A stretch of 64,000 nt of DNA from positions 1,542,501-1,606,500 of the forward strand of contig NZ_JASERT010000001.1 in assembly GCF_030027245.1 (NCBI RefSeq). The letters run 5' to 3'. The first letter of the stretch is position 1. Each line of letters opens with the position of its first letter. The stretch is from Asticcacaulis sp. EMRT-3 (GTDB lineage Bacteria > Pseudomonadota > Alphaproteobacteria > Caulobacterales > Caulobacteraceae). Below, in pieces: positions 15,911 through 25,700 of the stretch. Both the position numbers and the translations under genes were made by a program. A model generated the notes under the pieces. That model was not told where the DNA came from. It did not search any database and saw only the letters and a list, made by a program, of their open reading frames with translations.

Positions 15911-16858
15911 ATGATCATCTCCATGAACACTTCTGAAACCCACCCGCGCTTTTTTGCCGGAGTCGATGGCGGCGGCACCAAATGCCGGGTGCGGGTGCGC
16001 GACGCCGCCGGTCAGCTTCTTGGCGAAGCCGAAGGCGGCCCTGCCAATATCCGCCTTGGCCTCAATATGGTGTGGGCCAATATTCTGACCGCGCTGGAAA
16101 AGGCCCTGCATCAGGCAGGCGAGCCTGCGCCGCGCTGGGAGGATGTGGCTATCGGCCTCGGACTGGCCGGGATTGCCGACGCCGCCGATGTGGCGCGCAC
16201 GCTCACATCAGGGCCGCGCTTTGCCCGCTGCCAGGCGGCGTCTGACGCTCACACGGCCTGCCTCGGTGCGTTTTCGGGGCGCGACGGCGCGATCCTGATC
16301 TCCGGCACGGGCAGCGCGGGCTATGGCTGGGTAAGCGGTCAGGCGCATCCGGTCGGCGGCTGGGGTTTTGAGGTCTGCGACTATGGCTCCGCCGCCGATC
16401 TGGGCCGCGAAGCCATCCGCATGACCTTGCAGGCCTATGACGGACTGGCGCCTTCCAGCGTCTTCACCACCGCCCTTCTCAGCCATTTTGGCGGCCACCC
16501 GGCGGGCATCGTCCATTGGGTGACCACGGCCAGTCCACGCGATTACGGCGCTCTGGCCCCGATGATCATGAGCCACGCCAACCAGAATGACAGCGTGGCC
16601 GTGGCGCTGGTCGAAAAACAGGCACAGCATATTGGCCGCTATATTGCCCGGCTCGTCGAACTGGGTGCGGCGAAGGTGTGCCTCGTCGGCGGCATGGCCC
16701 CGGTGTTTACGCCCTGGCTGTCACCGGCGGCGCGCAGCGCTCTGGCCGAGCCCGAACATGATGCGCTCGATGGCGCTATCCTGCTGGCCAGGGGGGCTTC
16801 CAACGGCCTTGAGGATGATGTGCCGCATCAGTCCGGCCCGAAAAGGACAGGCACATGA
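15911..16858 (+). CDS. N-acetylglucosamine kinase, BadF/BadG-type ATPase family
   Basis: The 315-residue product has the phosphate-1 motif VDGGGTKCRVRVRD (residues 18-31), ILISGTGSAGYGW as phosphate-2 and VCLVGGMAP late in the protein, all typical of ASKHA kinases acting on GlcNAc or glucosamine. It would make GlcNAc-6-phosphate for NagA. Starts at 15911 and 15923 are both possible. Its last codon overlaps the ATG of cutC (ATGA). Confidence 0.85.
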   Translation: MIISMNTSETHPRFFAGVDGGGTKCRVRVRDAAGQLLGEAEGGPANIRLGLNMVWANILTALEKALHQAGEPAPRWEDVAIGLGLAGIADAADVARTLTSGPRFARCQAASDAHTACLGAFSGRDGAILISGTGSAGYGWVSGQAHPVGGWGFEVCDYGSAADLGREAIRMTLQAYDGLAPSSVFTTALLSHFGGHPAGIVHWVTTASPRDYGALAPMIMSHANQNDSVAVALVEKQAQHIGRYIARLVELGAAKVCLVGGMAPVFTPWLSPAARSALAEPEHDALDGAILLARGASNGLEDDVPHQSGPKRTGT

Positions 16859-17595
16859 CGGCGCTTCTCGAAATCTGCGTCGATAGCGTGGCGGGCCTTC
16901 ACGCCGCCTGCCAGAACGGGGCCGACCGCATCGAACTGTGCGCGGCCTTGAGCGAAGGCGGGCTGACACCGTCTTACGGCTTGATGAAGCTGGCCGCTGC
17001 GGCTGACCTGCCCATCCGCGCCATGATCCGTCCGCGCGGCGGCGACTTCACCTATCATAATGATGAACTGCGCCTGATGCTGGATGACGTTTCCGCCGCC
17101 GCCCATTGCCGACTGGCGGGCGTGGTGTTCGGGGCCAATCTGGTATCCGGTGCGCTCGATGAGGCCGTACTCGGCGAACTGTCCGTCCATGCCCGCAGCC
17201 TGATGCTGGAGGTGGCGCTGCACCGCAGCTTCGACCTGACGCCCGATCCGCTGGCGGCGCTGGAAACCGTTATCCGGCTGGGTTTCAGCACCATCCTGAC
17301 CTCTGGCGGGGCAGGCCCGGCTGTCGAAGGCACGCATATGCTGAAAAAGCTGGTGCAGCGCGCCGGGGGCCGTATCGAAATCCTGGCGGGCGGCGGCGTC
17401 AGCGCCGACAATGCCGATGCCCTGCTGGCCACCGGCGTCACCGCGCTCCATGCCTCGTGCGGTGCAGCCCTGCCCACGCGCGAGGATCGCGCCACACAGC
17501 TCGGCTATGTCACGCCCGGCCAGCGTGACACCGATCCCGTCCGTGTGCGCGCCTTGCGCGACCGGATGAACCTTTGGAATGAGGAGGCTGCATGA
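16855..17595 (+). CDS. cutC: CutC family protein
   Basis: The 246-residue TIM-barrel protein opens with LLEICVDSVAGLHAACQNGADRIELC, then GGLTPSYGLM and RPRGGDFTY, which are diagnostic for CutC. The family name comes from copper sensitivity in E. coli, but that role has been questioned. Here it overlaps the upstream sugar kinase and the downstream GntR regulator by four bases each, so it is made with the GlcNAc enzymes. This suggests a sugar-related job such as an epimerase, lactonase or etherase activity; this is inference only. Confidence 0.88.
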   Translation: MTALLEICVDSVAGLHAACQNGADRIELCAALSEGGLTPSYGLMKLAAAADLPIRAMIRPRGGDFTYHNDELRLMLDDVSAAAHCRLAGVVFGANLVSGALDEAVLGELSVHARSLMLEVALHRSFDLTPDPLAALETVIRLGFSTILTSGGAGPAVEGTHMLKKLVQRAGGRIEILAGGGVSADNADALLATGVTALHASCGAALPTREDRATQLGYVTPGQRDTDPVRVRALRDRMNLWNEEAA

Positions 17596-18368
17596 GCCCG
17601 CCCGATACCGATGTCCTGACCGCGCCCGTCTCGTTTGCCGATACGGTGGGCCGCCTTGCCAAGGACGACCCTGCCCCGCTCTATCTCCAGCTTCAGCGCG
17701 TGCTGCGCGACGCTATCAACAGCCACCATCTGCGTCAGGACGATGCCATTCCGCCCGAACGCGATCTGGCTGACGATTTCGACGTGTCGCGCATCACCGT
17801 GCGCAAGGCGATTGACGGACTGGTCAGTGAGGGCCTGCTGACGCGAAGGCGGGGTGCCGGCACCTTCGTTGCGTCGCGCGTTGAAAAAAGCTTCTCGAAA
17901 CTGTCGTCCTTTTCCGAGGACATGCTGTCACGCGGGCGCAAACCCCATTCGGAATGGGTATCGAAAACGCCCGGCGCGGTGACGCCCGAAGAATCGCTGT
18001 CGCTCGGCCTGTCGCCCGGTGCGCTCGTCTATCGTTTCCAGCGCATCCGCTATGCCGATGGCCAGACGATGGCGCTCGAATATTCGACCATTCCCGGCTA
18101 TTGCCTGCCCGCGCTCGATCTGGTCGTCAATTCTCTGTACGACGCGCTGGAAAAGACCGGCCATCGCCCGGTGCGCGCCCTGCAACGCCTGCGCGCCGTC
18201 GCCTTCAATGCCGAACAGGCCGAACGGCTGGGCGTCAAGCCCGGCGATCCGGGCCTGTTCATCGAACGCCGTGGGTTTCTGGCCGATGGCCGCGCCGCCG
18301 AATTCACCCAGTCCTGGTATCGCGGCGACGCCTATGATGTGGTCGCCGAACTAAACGACATCAGCTAA
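17592..18368 (+). CDS. nagR: GntR/HutC-type regulator of the GlcNAc operon
   Basis: The 258-residue protein has an N-terminal winged helix (PPERDLADDFDVSRITVRKA, about residues 54-73, then LLTRRRGAGTFVA) and a C-terminal UTRA effector domain (about 105-250). HutC-subfamily regulators with UTRA domains respond to phosphosugars; in this setting GlcN-6-P or GlcNAc-6-P is the likely effector. It overlaps cutC by four bases. The repeated TGGTACTATA sites near the permease and receptor starts are candidate targets. The symbol is assigned from context. Confidence 0.85.
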   Translation: MSPPDTDVLTAPVSFADTVGRLAKDDPAPLYLQLQRVLRDAINSHHLRQDDAIPPERDLADDFDVSRITVRKAIDGLVSEGLLTRRRGAGTFVASRVEKSFSKLSSFSEDMLSRGRKPHSEWVSKTPGAVTPEESLSLGLSPGALVYRFQRIRYADGQTMALEYSTIPGYCLPALDLVVNSLYDALEKTGHRPVRALQRLRAVAFNAEQAERLGVKPGDPGLFIERRGFLADGRAAEFTQSWYRGDAYDVVAELNDIS

Positions 18369-18393
18369 ATCGCTTGTTTTTTAAGGAATAGTA

Positions 18394-19452
18394 ATGCCCT
18401 CCCCGATCCTCGCTCCCGCCCGGCCTGACCAGACCCTGATGTTTTCAGAGGCCTCCGAAGGCGGCGCTGCGGTCGAGCGTTTCCTCACCCACAACCGCGA
18501 TGCCCTGGCCAGACTGGCCATGCACTTAAAGGCCAGTCCGCCCGCATCGGTCACCACCGTGGCGCGCGGCTCATCCGACCACGCCGCTACCTATGGCAAG
18601 TACCTGATCGAAACCCTGACCGGCGTGCCGACCTCAACCGCCGCCATGTCGATCTCGTCCATCTATGCCGCGCCGGTGGCCAAAGGCGATACCCTGTGCA
18701 TCGCCATTTCGCAGTCGGGCCGCTCACCCGACCTGCTGGCGACCGTCGAAGCCCACCGCAAGGCCGGGGCCTATGTGGTGGCGCTGGTCAATGATGAGAA
18801 AAGCCCGCTCGCCGCTCTGGCCGATACGCTGCTGCCGCTGAAGGCCGGTGCGGAAAAATCGGTGGCCGCCACCAAATCCTATATCGCCTCACTGGCGGGC
18901 CTGGCCGCCATCGCCGCCGCCTGGGCCGGTGACGAAGCCCTGACGGAGGCGCTTTACGGCCTGCCTGACAAGCTGAAACAGGCGTTTGATCTCGATTGGT
19001 CGGCGGCCATTCCGGCGCTTTCCGGGGCGCGCAACCTGTTCGTGATCGGGCGCGGCTATGGCTATGCCGTGGCGCAGGAAGCGGCGCTGAAGCTGAAGGA
19101 AACCTGCGCGCTACACGCCGAATCATTCTCAAGCGCCGAGGTCAGGCACGGCCCGATGGCCATTGTCGGCGAAGGCTTTCCGGTGCTGGCTCTGGCCACC
19201 TCCGATGCGGCGGGCGATGGCGTGCGCGACGTGGCCGCCGAATTTGCCGAGCGCGGTGCCCATGTCCTGCTGGCCAATGCCGAAGGGGCCATCCCTGGCA
19301 CCGTGCATCTGCCCGCCCTCATCGCCCATCCGGCGCTGGAGCCGATCCTGCTGATCCAGAGCTTCTACCGTCTGGCCAACAGCCTGTCGCTGACGCGCGG
19401 CCTTGACCCCGACAGCCCGCCCCACCTCAACAAGGTCACGAAAACCGTATGA
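18394..19452 (+). CDS. nagB: SIS-domain glucosamine-6-phosphate deaminase (NagB-II type)
   Basis: The 352-residue enzyme contains two sugar isomerase (SIS) domains: VARGSSDHAATYGKYLIETL and AISQSGRSPDLLATVEA in the first, FVIGRGYGYAVAQEAALKLK in the second. It resembles the isomerase half of GlmS without the glutaminase, the NagB-II form that converts GlcN-6-P to fructose-6-P and ammonia. It lies between the regulator and NagA and overlaps NagA by four bases. Confidence 0.9.
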   Translation: MPSPILAPARPDQTLMFSEASEGGAAVERFLTHNRDALARLAMHLKASPPASVTTVARGSSDHAATYGKYLIETLTGVPTSTAAMSISSIYAAPVAKGDTLCIAISQSGRSPDLLATVEAHRKAGAYVVALVNDEKSPLAALADTLLPLKAGAEKSVAATKSYIASLAGLAAIAAAWAGDEALTEALYGLPDKLKQAFDLDWSAAIPALSGARNLFVIGRGYGYAVAQEAALKLKETCALHAESFSSAEVRHGPMAIVGEGFPVLALATSDAAGDGVRDVAAEFAERGAHVLLANAEGAIPGTVHLPALIAHPALEPILLIQSFYRLANSLSLTRGLDPDSPPHLNKVTKTV

Positions 19453-20591
19453 CAAGCCTTACCTTCATCCATGCGCGCATCGTGACGCCGGACGGCGTGA
19501 TCGAGGGAAGTTTAAGCTGCGCGGGCGAAACCATTACCGCCATCAACGGCCCGCCCGCCGGCGAGATCATCGATGCCGAAGGCGGCTGGCTGCTGCCGGG
19601 CTTCATCGACACCCAGGTCAATGGCGGCGGCGGGGTTTTGTTCAATGACGAAACCACGGTGGAGGGCATTGCCGCCATCGGCCGCGCCCATCGCGCCTAT
19701 GGCACGACCGGCTTCCTGCCGACCCTGATTTCCGACGAACTGAGCGTGATCGATTCCGCCATGCGCGCCGCCGAACAGGCCATCGCGGCGGGCGTTCCCG
19801 GCGTTCTGGGTATCCATATCGAGGGGCCGTTCATCTCGAAACAGCGCAAGGGCATCCATAATCCGGAGATGTTCCGCACGCTCGACGCCGAATCGAAGGC
19901 CCTGCTCAAGAGCCTGAAAGCCGGTCGCACGCTGGTGACCTTAGCGCCGGAAAACTGCACGCCGGAGGACATTGCGGACTTACGCGCTGCGGGCGTGATC
20001 ATCGCGGCGGGCCATACCAATGCCACCTATGAGATCACAAAAGCGGCGCTTGCGGCGGGCGTCACCGGCTTCACCCACCTGTTCAACGCCATGTCGCCCA
20101 TGCTGCACCGCGCGCCCGGCGTGGTGGGAGCGGCGCTGGAAAGCCAGACGGCCTTTTGCGGCCTGATCGCCGATGGTCACCATGTGGACTGGCCGGTGCT
20201 GGCCATCGCGCTGCGCACCCGCCCGCACGACCGCTTCATGCTGGTCACCGACGCCATGCCGACGGTCGGCTCGGCGAATAAGGTGTTTGTGCTCAATGGT
20301 CAGGACATCCACGTCGAAAACGGCGTCTGCGTTGGCCCCGATGGCACGCTGGCCGGCTCCGATCTCGATATGGCCACGGCCCTGCGCAATATGGTGACGC
20401 ATGTCGGCGTCAGCGTGGCCGATGCGGCCCTGATGGCGGCTTCGGCCCCGGCGCAGTTTCTGGGCCTGGGCGCATCGCGCGGGTCACTCGTGCCCGGTCA
20501 ACGCGCCGATCTGGTCTGGCTGGATGACAAACTGGCCGTCAAAGGCACCTATATCGGTGCGCGCGCCAGAGAAGGTCTGGCGGCGGAATAA
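19449..20591 (+). CDS. nagA: N-acetylglucosamine-6-phosphate deacetylase
   Basis: The 380-residue amidohydrolase has the expected signatures: LLPGFIDTQVNGGGG, GIHIEGPFI with the metal-binding Glu, AAGHTNATYE and FTHLFNAMSPMLHR with the metal-binding His residues, and LVTDAMPTVG with the catalytic Asp. It produces GlcN-6-P for NagB. It is the last gene of the operon; a family E repeat begins about 60 bp downstream. Confidence 0.95.
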   Translation: MTSLTFIHARIVTPDGVIEGSLSCAGETITAINGPPAGEIIDAEGGWLLPGFIDTQVNGGGGVLFNDETTVEGIAAIGRAHRAYGTTGFLPTLISDELSVIDSAMRAAEQAIAAGVPGVLGIHIEGPFISKQRKGIHNPEMFRTLDAESKALLKSLKAGRTLVTLAPENCTPEDIADLRAAGVIIAAGHTNATYEITKAALAAGVTGFTHLFNAMSPMLHRAPGVVGAALESQTAFCGLIADGHHVDWPVLAIALRTRPHDRFMLVTDAMPTVGSANKVFVLNGQDIHVENGVCVGPDGTLAGSDLDMATALRNMVTHVGVSVADAALMAASAPAQFLGLGASRGSLVPGQRADLVWLDDKLAVKGTYIGARAREGLAAE

Positions 20592-20635
20592 ATCTCTACC
20601 GCCTGCGATAGGAAGAATAGAAAAGAGGCTTTGCA

Positions 20636-20713
20636 AGGAGGAATGAATTGCAATCCTCCTTCCCCGTTTACGGGGAAGGTGTCAGCGCCGGAGGCGATGA
20701 CGGAAGGGGGGCA
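20636..20713. repeat. Short family E repeat
   Basis: AATCCTCCTTCCCCGTTTAC and CGGGGAAGGTGTCAGCGCC followed by GATGACGGAAGGGGG form imperfect inverted arms. It separates the nag operon from the convergent DUF465 gene. Confidence 0.55.
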
Positions 20714-20737
20714 AGATTTAGAAATTAGAAGCCGTCT

Positions 20738-21130
20738 TTATGCGATAATATCGGGGCGTATCTTATCTTCGATCTTGGCGATCTGGTCGCGCAGGAAAAG
20801 CTTCTTGCGCTTGAGGCGGGCGATGAGGATCTGGTCGGGCTGCGGCACAATGGTCAGGGCGTTGATCGACTCATCGAGATCCTTGTGCTCCTGACGCAGC
20901 AGGGCCCATTCAGAGCGAAGCTTGACCAGTTCGGCGCTGATCGGCAGTTCGCGTACCGAAGGATCGAGGTCGTCGGGCTGGCTGATCACCTCGTCCGGCA
21001 CCAGTTCCAGCCGGGTGGCATCGCCTTCGCTGCGGCCCGCCACGCGGCGCTCCATATCGCCTTCGGCCTTTTCGACCAGATGCAAACCATCCTTGCCACG
21101 CAAGCTACGGATATTGCTGTCATCGTGCAT
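20738..21130 (-). CDS. YdcH/DUF465 domain protein, long form
   Basis: The 130-residue product has an unconserved acidic N-terminal half and a C-terminal helical hairpin EHKDLDESINALTIVPQPDQ followed by LARLKRKKLFLRDQIAKIED, the DUF465 (YdcH) core with its basic LKRKKL patch. YdcH proteins are small coiled-coil proteins of unknown function. A second DUF465 protein is encoded at 22470-22670 on the other strand. Confidence 0.75.
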   Translation of the reverse strand: MHDDSNIRSLRGKDGLHLVEKAEGDMERRVAGRSEGDATRLELVPDEVISQPDDLDPSVRELPISAELVKLRSEWALLRQEHKDLDESINALTIVPQPDQILIARLKRKKLFLRDQIAKIEDKIRPDIIA

Positions 21131-21224
21131 GATCGGGCCCGACCCTCTCGGCTAAAAGATTGAAGCTAAAGGACAAAGATGCGGGCATCATGCCGCGGAA
21201 CGTCCACCATCATAGCGCAAAAAA

Positions 21225-21743
21225 TCACGCTTGGCCAGAAAATCCCCCTGTCATCAGCGCCTGCGCCAGCCGCGCCAGACCGGCTTCGGGCAGGCTTTCG
21301 CTCCAGCCCCCCGCCACCGCGCGCAAAGCCGACATAAGCTCATGATTCAATATTGATTTTTGAGTGTCGGCACCTTCGACCAGCGCCGCCAGCCGCGTCA
21401 TCAAAGCGCGTTCGGCCTGCAATTCCGCCGCCTTGACCACGGCGCGCAACGGTACTCTTTCGGCAGAATCGCCCTCGCTTACGGGTGTTTTCAGGCGGCG
21501 ACGGGCGGCCCGCAGCGGCAGAATCACCACCTGCCAGTCGCGCGCCAGCAAAGCGGCGGCTCCGGCACGATCGACAGCCGCAGGCCCCGCCCAGGCCGCC
21601 CATAACAGCAGCGGCACGCACTGATCATGGGCGTCCTGTAAATCGAGGCAGGCCTCGGCCACACCCTCCGCCGCATAGGCCTTCAGCGCCCATTTCCAAA
21701 AGTCGTCAGAGCCATTTTCAGAGCCATTTTCAGAGATGGGCAT
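21225..21743 (-). CDS. TIGR02444 family protein
   Basis: The 172-residue product contains FWKWALKAYAAEGVAEACL and LDLQDAHDQCVPLLLWAAW, the signature of the TIGR02444 (DUF2390) family of unknown function. Its start overlaps the end of ubiX by 14 bases, so the two are one transcription unit. A small tandem duplication near the start gives ENGSENGS. Confidence 0.8.
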   Translation of the reverse strand: MPISENGSENGSDDFWKWALKAYAAEGVAEACLDLQDAHDQCVPLLLWAAWAGPAAVDRAGAAALLARDWQVVILPLRAARRRLKTPVSEGDSAERVPLRAVVKAAELQAERALMTRLAALVEGADTQKSILNHELMSALRAVAGGWSESLPEAGLARLAQALMTGGFSGQA

Positions 21744-22314
21744 CCTCGCCCCAGCGTTTCATATCCGTATCAATGTCAAACAAGTCCAAAGCCCGCGCCA
21801 CGCTCTGATCCACCATCTCGTCAAGGCTTTGCGGGCGGGTATAGAAGGCCGGCACGGGCGGGGCCACGATAGCGCCCATCTCGGTCACCGCTGCCATGCT
21901 GCGCAAATGGCCGAGGTGCAGCGGACTTTCGCGCACCATCAGCACCAGCCTGCGCCGTTCTTTGAGGCACACATCGGCCGCGCGTGAAATCAGCGATGAG
22001 GTGACCCCCGTGGTGATCTCGCTCAAGGTCTTGATCGAGCAGGGGGCCACCAGCATACCCAGGGTGCGGAAAGAACCCGAAGCCACCGCCGCGCCGATGT
22101 CGCCCGGCCTATAGACCACATCGGCCAGCCCCTGCACATCACTGAGGCTGAGGTCGGTTTCTGCGCTCAGCGACAGGGCCGCCGCCTTGGAAATCACCAG
22201 ATGCGACTCAATGCCCGCTCGTTTCAGCATCCGCAAGGCCGAGATGCCGTAAACCGCTCCGGACGCGCCGCTTATGGCGACAATAAGACGTTGATTAGAT
22301 GATAATTTGTCCAT
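21730..22314 (-). CDS. ubiX: UbiX-type flavin prenyltransferase
   Basis: The 194-residue product has the family motifs LIVAISGASGAVYGISALRM (flavin phosphate loop), GSFRTLGMLVAPCSIKTLSEITTG and ERRRLVLMVRESPLHLGHLR. UbiX prenylates FMN to give the cofactor of UbiD-type decarboxylases in ubiquinone synthesis. No ubiD gene is in this window. It is followed by the overlapping TIGR02444 gene. Confidence 0.93.
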   Translation of the reverse strand: MDKLSSNQRLIVAISGASGAVYGISALRMLKRAGIESHLVISKAAALSLSAETDLSLSDVQGLADVVYRPGDIGAAVASGSFRTLGMLVAPCSIKTLSEITTGVTSSLISRAADVCLKERRRLVLMVRESPLHLGHLRSMAAVTEMGAIVAPPVPAFYTRPQSLDEMVDQSVARALDLFDIDTDMKRWGEDAHL

Positions 22315-22469
22315 TTTGTCGCTTCATTTTGTTTAACGCCCCATCAACCGTAAATCTCTCGAATCCGTGATCAGTTGTAATGGTTTGTGATTCTACATTC
22401 CCCTCTTGCGGGTGTTCCCTGATGGGGTCGGACAAAGGGTCCGGCAGTGAGAACCGAAGGATAATGCCA

Positions 22470-22670
22470 ATGACTATCGAAGCGAGAGTTCGCGAACTCG
22501 ACCATCGTCATCAATCCCTCAAAACCATCATTGCCCGCGAGGAACGCTCGCCCTCCGTTGACTCTCTATACGTAAAGGAGCTGAAGCGGAAGAAGCTTAA
22601 GCTCAAGGAAGAAATCGAACGGATCAAGGTGATCATGCGACAGGAACACGATCAGGCGGTACTCCAGTGA
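22470..22670 (+). CDS. YdcH/DUF465 domain protein
   Basis: The 66-residue product reads MTIEARVRELDHRHQSLKTI and later YVKELKRKKLKLKEEIERIK, a typical short DUF465 coiled coil. The start at 470 is preferred over 464 because GAAGGA then has normal spacing. An intrinsic terminator follows at 22731. Confidence 0.8.
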   Translation: MTIEARVRELDHRHQSLKTIIAREERSPSVDSLYVKELKRKKLKLKEEIERIKVIMRQEHDQAVLQ

Positions 22671-22730
22671 GCGAGGGGGTGATCGCATAATATCGTCACA
22701 GGTGCCGCGCCGGTCTGGCGAGGCCCGAAA

Positions 22731-22765
22731 AACTCCGGAAGCCGAAAGGTTTCCGGAGTTTTTTT
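22731..22765 (+). terminator. Intrinsic terminator after the DUF465 gene
   Basis: Inverted arms AACTCCGGAA and TTCCGGAGTT (22731-22740 and 22751-22760) are followed by a T-run. It lies just before the end of the convergent restriction-modification gene. Confidence 0.85.
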
Positions 22766-22777
22766 GTGGCGCAAAGC

Positions 22778-25700
22778 TTATCGCTTCGCCGCCTTCATGG
22801 CTTCGGTGATGGCCACGGTTTCAAGACTGACCGTGATGACGCGGGCCAAAAGGTCGATTACCTTGTCCTTGTAATCGGCAAAGCGGTAGGTGTTGAATTT
22901 CTCGCGGATGGTGGCGTCTTTCGGCGTCTTTTCCTTGTGCTGATCCAGCACCCAGTCGATAGCCGAACGGTTGCCGAGGCGGTAATCCCAGGCGGCGCGC
23001 GGGATGCCGGTCAGCTTCGTTTCGGAATCGAGCGTGACGACGCCATTGTCCGGGTCGGATTTGAGGATGACGCGCGGCGTCACGTCTGCCGTTCGCGCCT
23101 TTTCATCGGGCACATCCATGCGCTCAAAGGCAAAAGGTGGCGCGCTCTCATAGCCGATATGCAGGTCGAGCAAGGTCTGGCCCCAGTCACGCCACTGGCC
23201 GAAATCATCATAGAGCGGCACGCGCGGGAAATCGCGCTTGAGATTAAGCGCATATTTTTCCCGATAGACCGGATCGTGCAGCACGCCATAGCAATAGGCG
23301 AAAATGTCGTCCTTGGTCACCGCGCCCTTGCCGTAGTTGGCCTCAAACTGTTTCAGCCCCCAGTCGGTGATATTGTCGAGCCGCTCGCCTTCGGTCGTGT
23401 AGCGGTAGCGGGGAAGGATTTCTGTTCCAGCCGCAGCTCCTACTAAATGTAGATCCGGTATAATATCAGTCGCCATCACCATAAACGGTTTTTGCGCAGT
23501 AGGGTCTGTAAACGTGATGGCAATATTATTTTTAATCTCACGCTCTCCGAAATATTTAGGTGTAAGATATACCATCTCATTTAGCTTAACACTGTAGTAA
23601 ACCTTCCTTCTGTCGAAAGGCCTATATAAACAATCTCTTATTATTCCGTCATTTAATTTATATGCAACGCCTTTATTTAAATTTTTCTTTACGGAACGCG
23701 TCCATTTGATTTCACTATCGAAAACTGCTCCCGCACTATCTTTCCTCTCGTTTTCATATACGTTTATTAAGTAATTAATCTTATCGGAGACGGACTTTTC
23801 ACTGTATCCATAAACCCACTCGTCCCTATTCGTTACGACACCTAGGGAATATGACTTAAACAAAGCCCGATCTTGTGACTTAGAATTGTTCGATTTAGTG
23901 GCTTTAGAAGCAATAGAAATTTCACTTCCATATGAGTTTTCTGGATTATTTACCCAATATCCATCTTCACTTGGTTCTATAAGTTCCCATTTTACATCAG
24001 ACGCTTTTCGACTACTTACCCAAGCCAGCTTGTTATCCTTAGAAGAATTTTCGGGTGGATATGCGTAATATATTTGAGCATCAGTCTTTTTCTTGGAATT
24101 TACTTGCTTTTTAAGCAAAAAACTTATTGCAACACCCGTACCAATATCGAATACGTTTCCGCCACTTGCGATCCCACTTCCTTTGTAATCCCCGCCGAGA
24201 TCGACGACATAAATGTCAGCGAAATCCTTGGCCACCGTCTTGCGGAAGCCGTCGAAGGTGCGGCTGTCGATAAAGGAGCGGTTGGTGATGAAGGCCAGAA
24301 CACCGTCCTTGTTCAGCCGGTCCGAGGCCCAGCGGAAAAAGCGCGCATACATATCGTACAGCTTGGTCTTCTGCGCGGTCGAGGCCTTGATATAGGTGTC
24401 CTTGATGCGCTGATCGATGCGGGCGTATTCGCGGTTCTTGTTGTTGTCGTTCTCGTTCTGCTGATTGGCATTATAGGGCGGATTGCCAATAATGACGCTG
24501 ATCGTCTTTTCGTTCTGGCGCTTGACGCGGGCGATGTTTTCGTCCGACATGGCGCCGAACAAATCGTGCTGGTGGCCGGAATAGATGCCAAGCGCCGCCA
24601 CATTATCGAGCGTATCGACAAAGCACAGGCTGGGATATTCGGCGAACTGGCCCGAGATCGCCGCATAGGTGGCTTCGATATTCAGATTGGCGACATAATA
24701 GGGCAGGATGGCCACTTCATTGGCGTGCAGTTCGTGCTTGTACTTGTGCGCCAGCTTATCGGGCTGGCCGCGAAAATGCTCCAGCAGTTCGCAGATAAAG
24801 GTTCCGGTGCCGGTGGCCGGATCGAGAATTTGCACATCGCGGTCGATCAGCGAACGGTGGAAGTGTTTTTGCGTCAGCCAGTCCGCACCCTCGATCATGA
24901 AGCGCACGATCTCGTTGGGCGTATAGACCACGCCCAGCCGATCAGCCGCCTTGGGATTATAGACCTTGTAGAAGTTTTCGTAGATCACCTTCAGGAAGGT
25001 CTGCTTCTCGTGGTGGCTTGAGATCAGCGCTGCATTGGAATTGATGGCCGCATAATAGGGTTGCAGGGCGTGCAGGGTTTCGCGCTTGACCGCGCCGGTG
25101 AAGAACTGGCTCTCCAGCCCGTACAGGGCTTTGGCGATATTGTTTTCGCGGTGAAATTCGCCGTCCTTGAAGACGTGCGAGAAGATTTCCTCGGTCAGGA
25201 TGTGCTGGATCAGCATTTCGCGCACATCGGTGTCGCTGACCGACGGATTGATGGTCTGCTTGGCCTGCGCCAGAAAGGCGGCGGCGGCGGCCTGAAAGGC
25301 GGCATTTTCGGCATAGGCGGCGTCGATGCGGCTGCGTAAAGCTTCAAGCACCATGGGCAGATCGGTCTTGAATTGCTGCACCGCCTTGCGGAAGTCCTCG
25401 ATCTCCGGGCGCTCATAGGCGAAAAAGCGCGTCAGCAACCGGTTCAGTTCCGCCACATCGGTCATGGCGGCGCGCATCACCTCGGTGCGGTTCTGGATCA
25501 GCACCGCCGTGTGGGAGTTTTCAAAAACGATATTGTCCTGCGGGTAGCCCTTGGCGAACTTCTTGCGAATTTCTTCATCCAGATCGTCCGCCGTGTCCTT
25601 GGCTTCCCAGTAACCGAGCGGCACACGCAGATCATGCAGGATCGTGCCGTCGGGGATCACGCGCGTCTTCTGGTTCGATTCCACCGCCAGTTCGGCGAGA

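Noticed and set aside
24074..25021. 315-codon plus-strand frame opposite the restriction enzyme
   Set aside because: Shadow frame: the opposite strand carries clear methyltransferase motifs.
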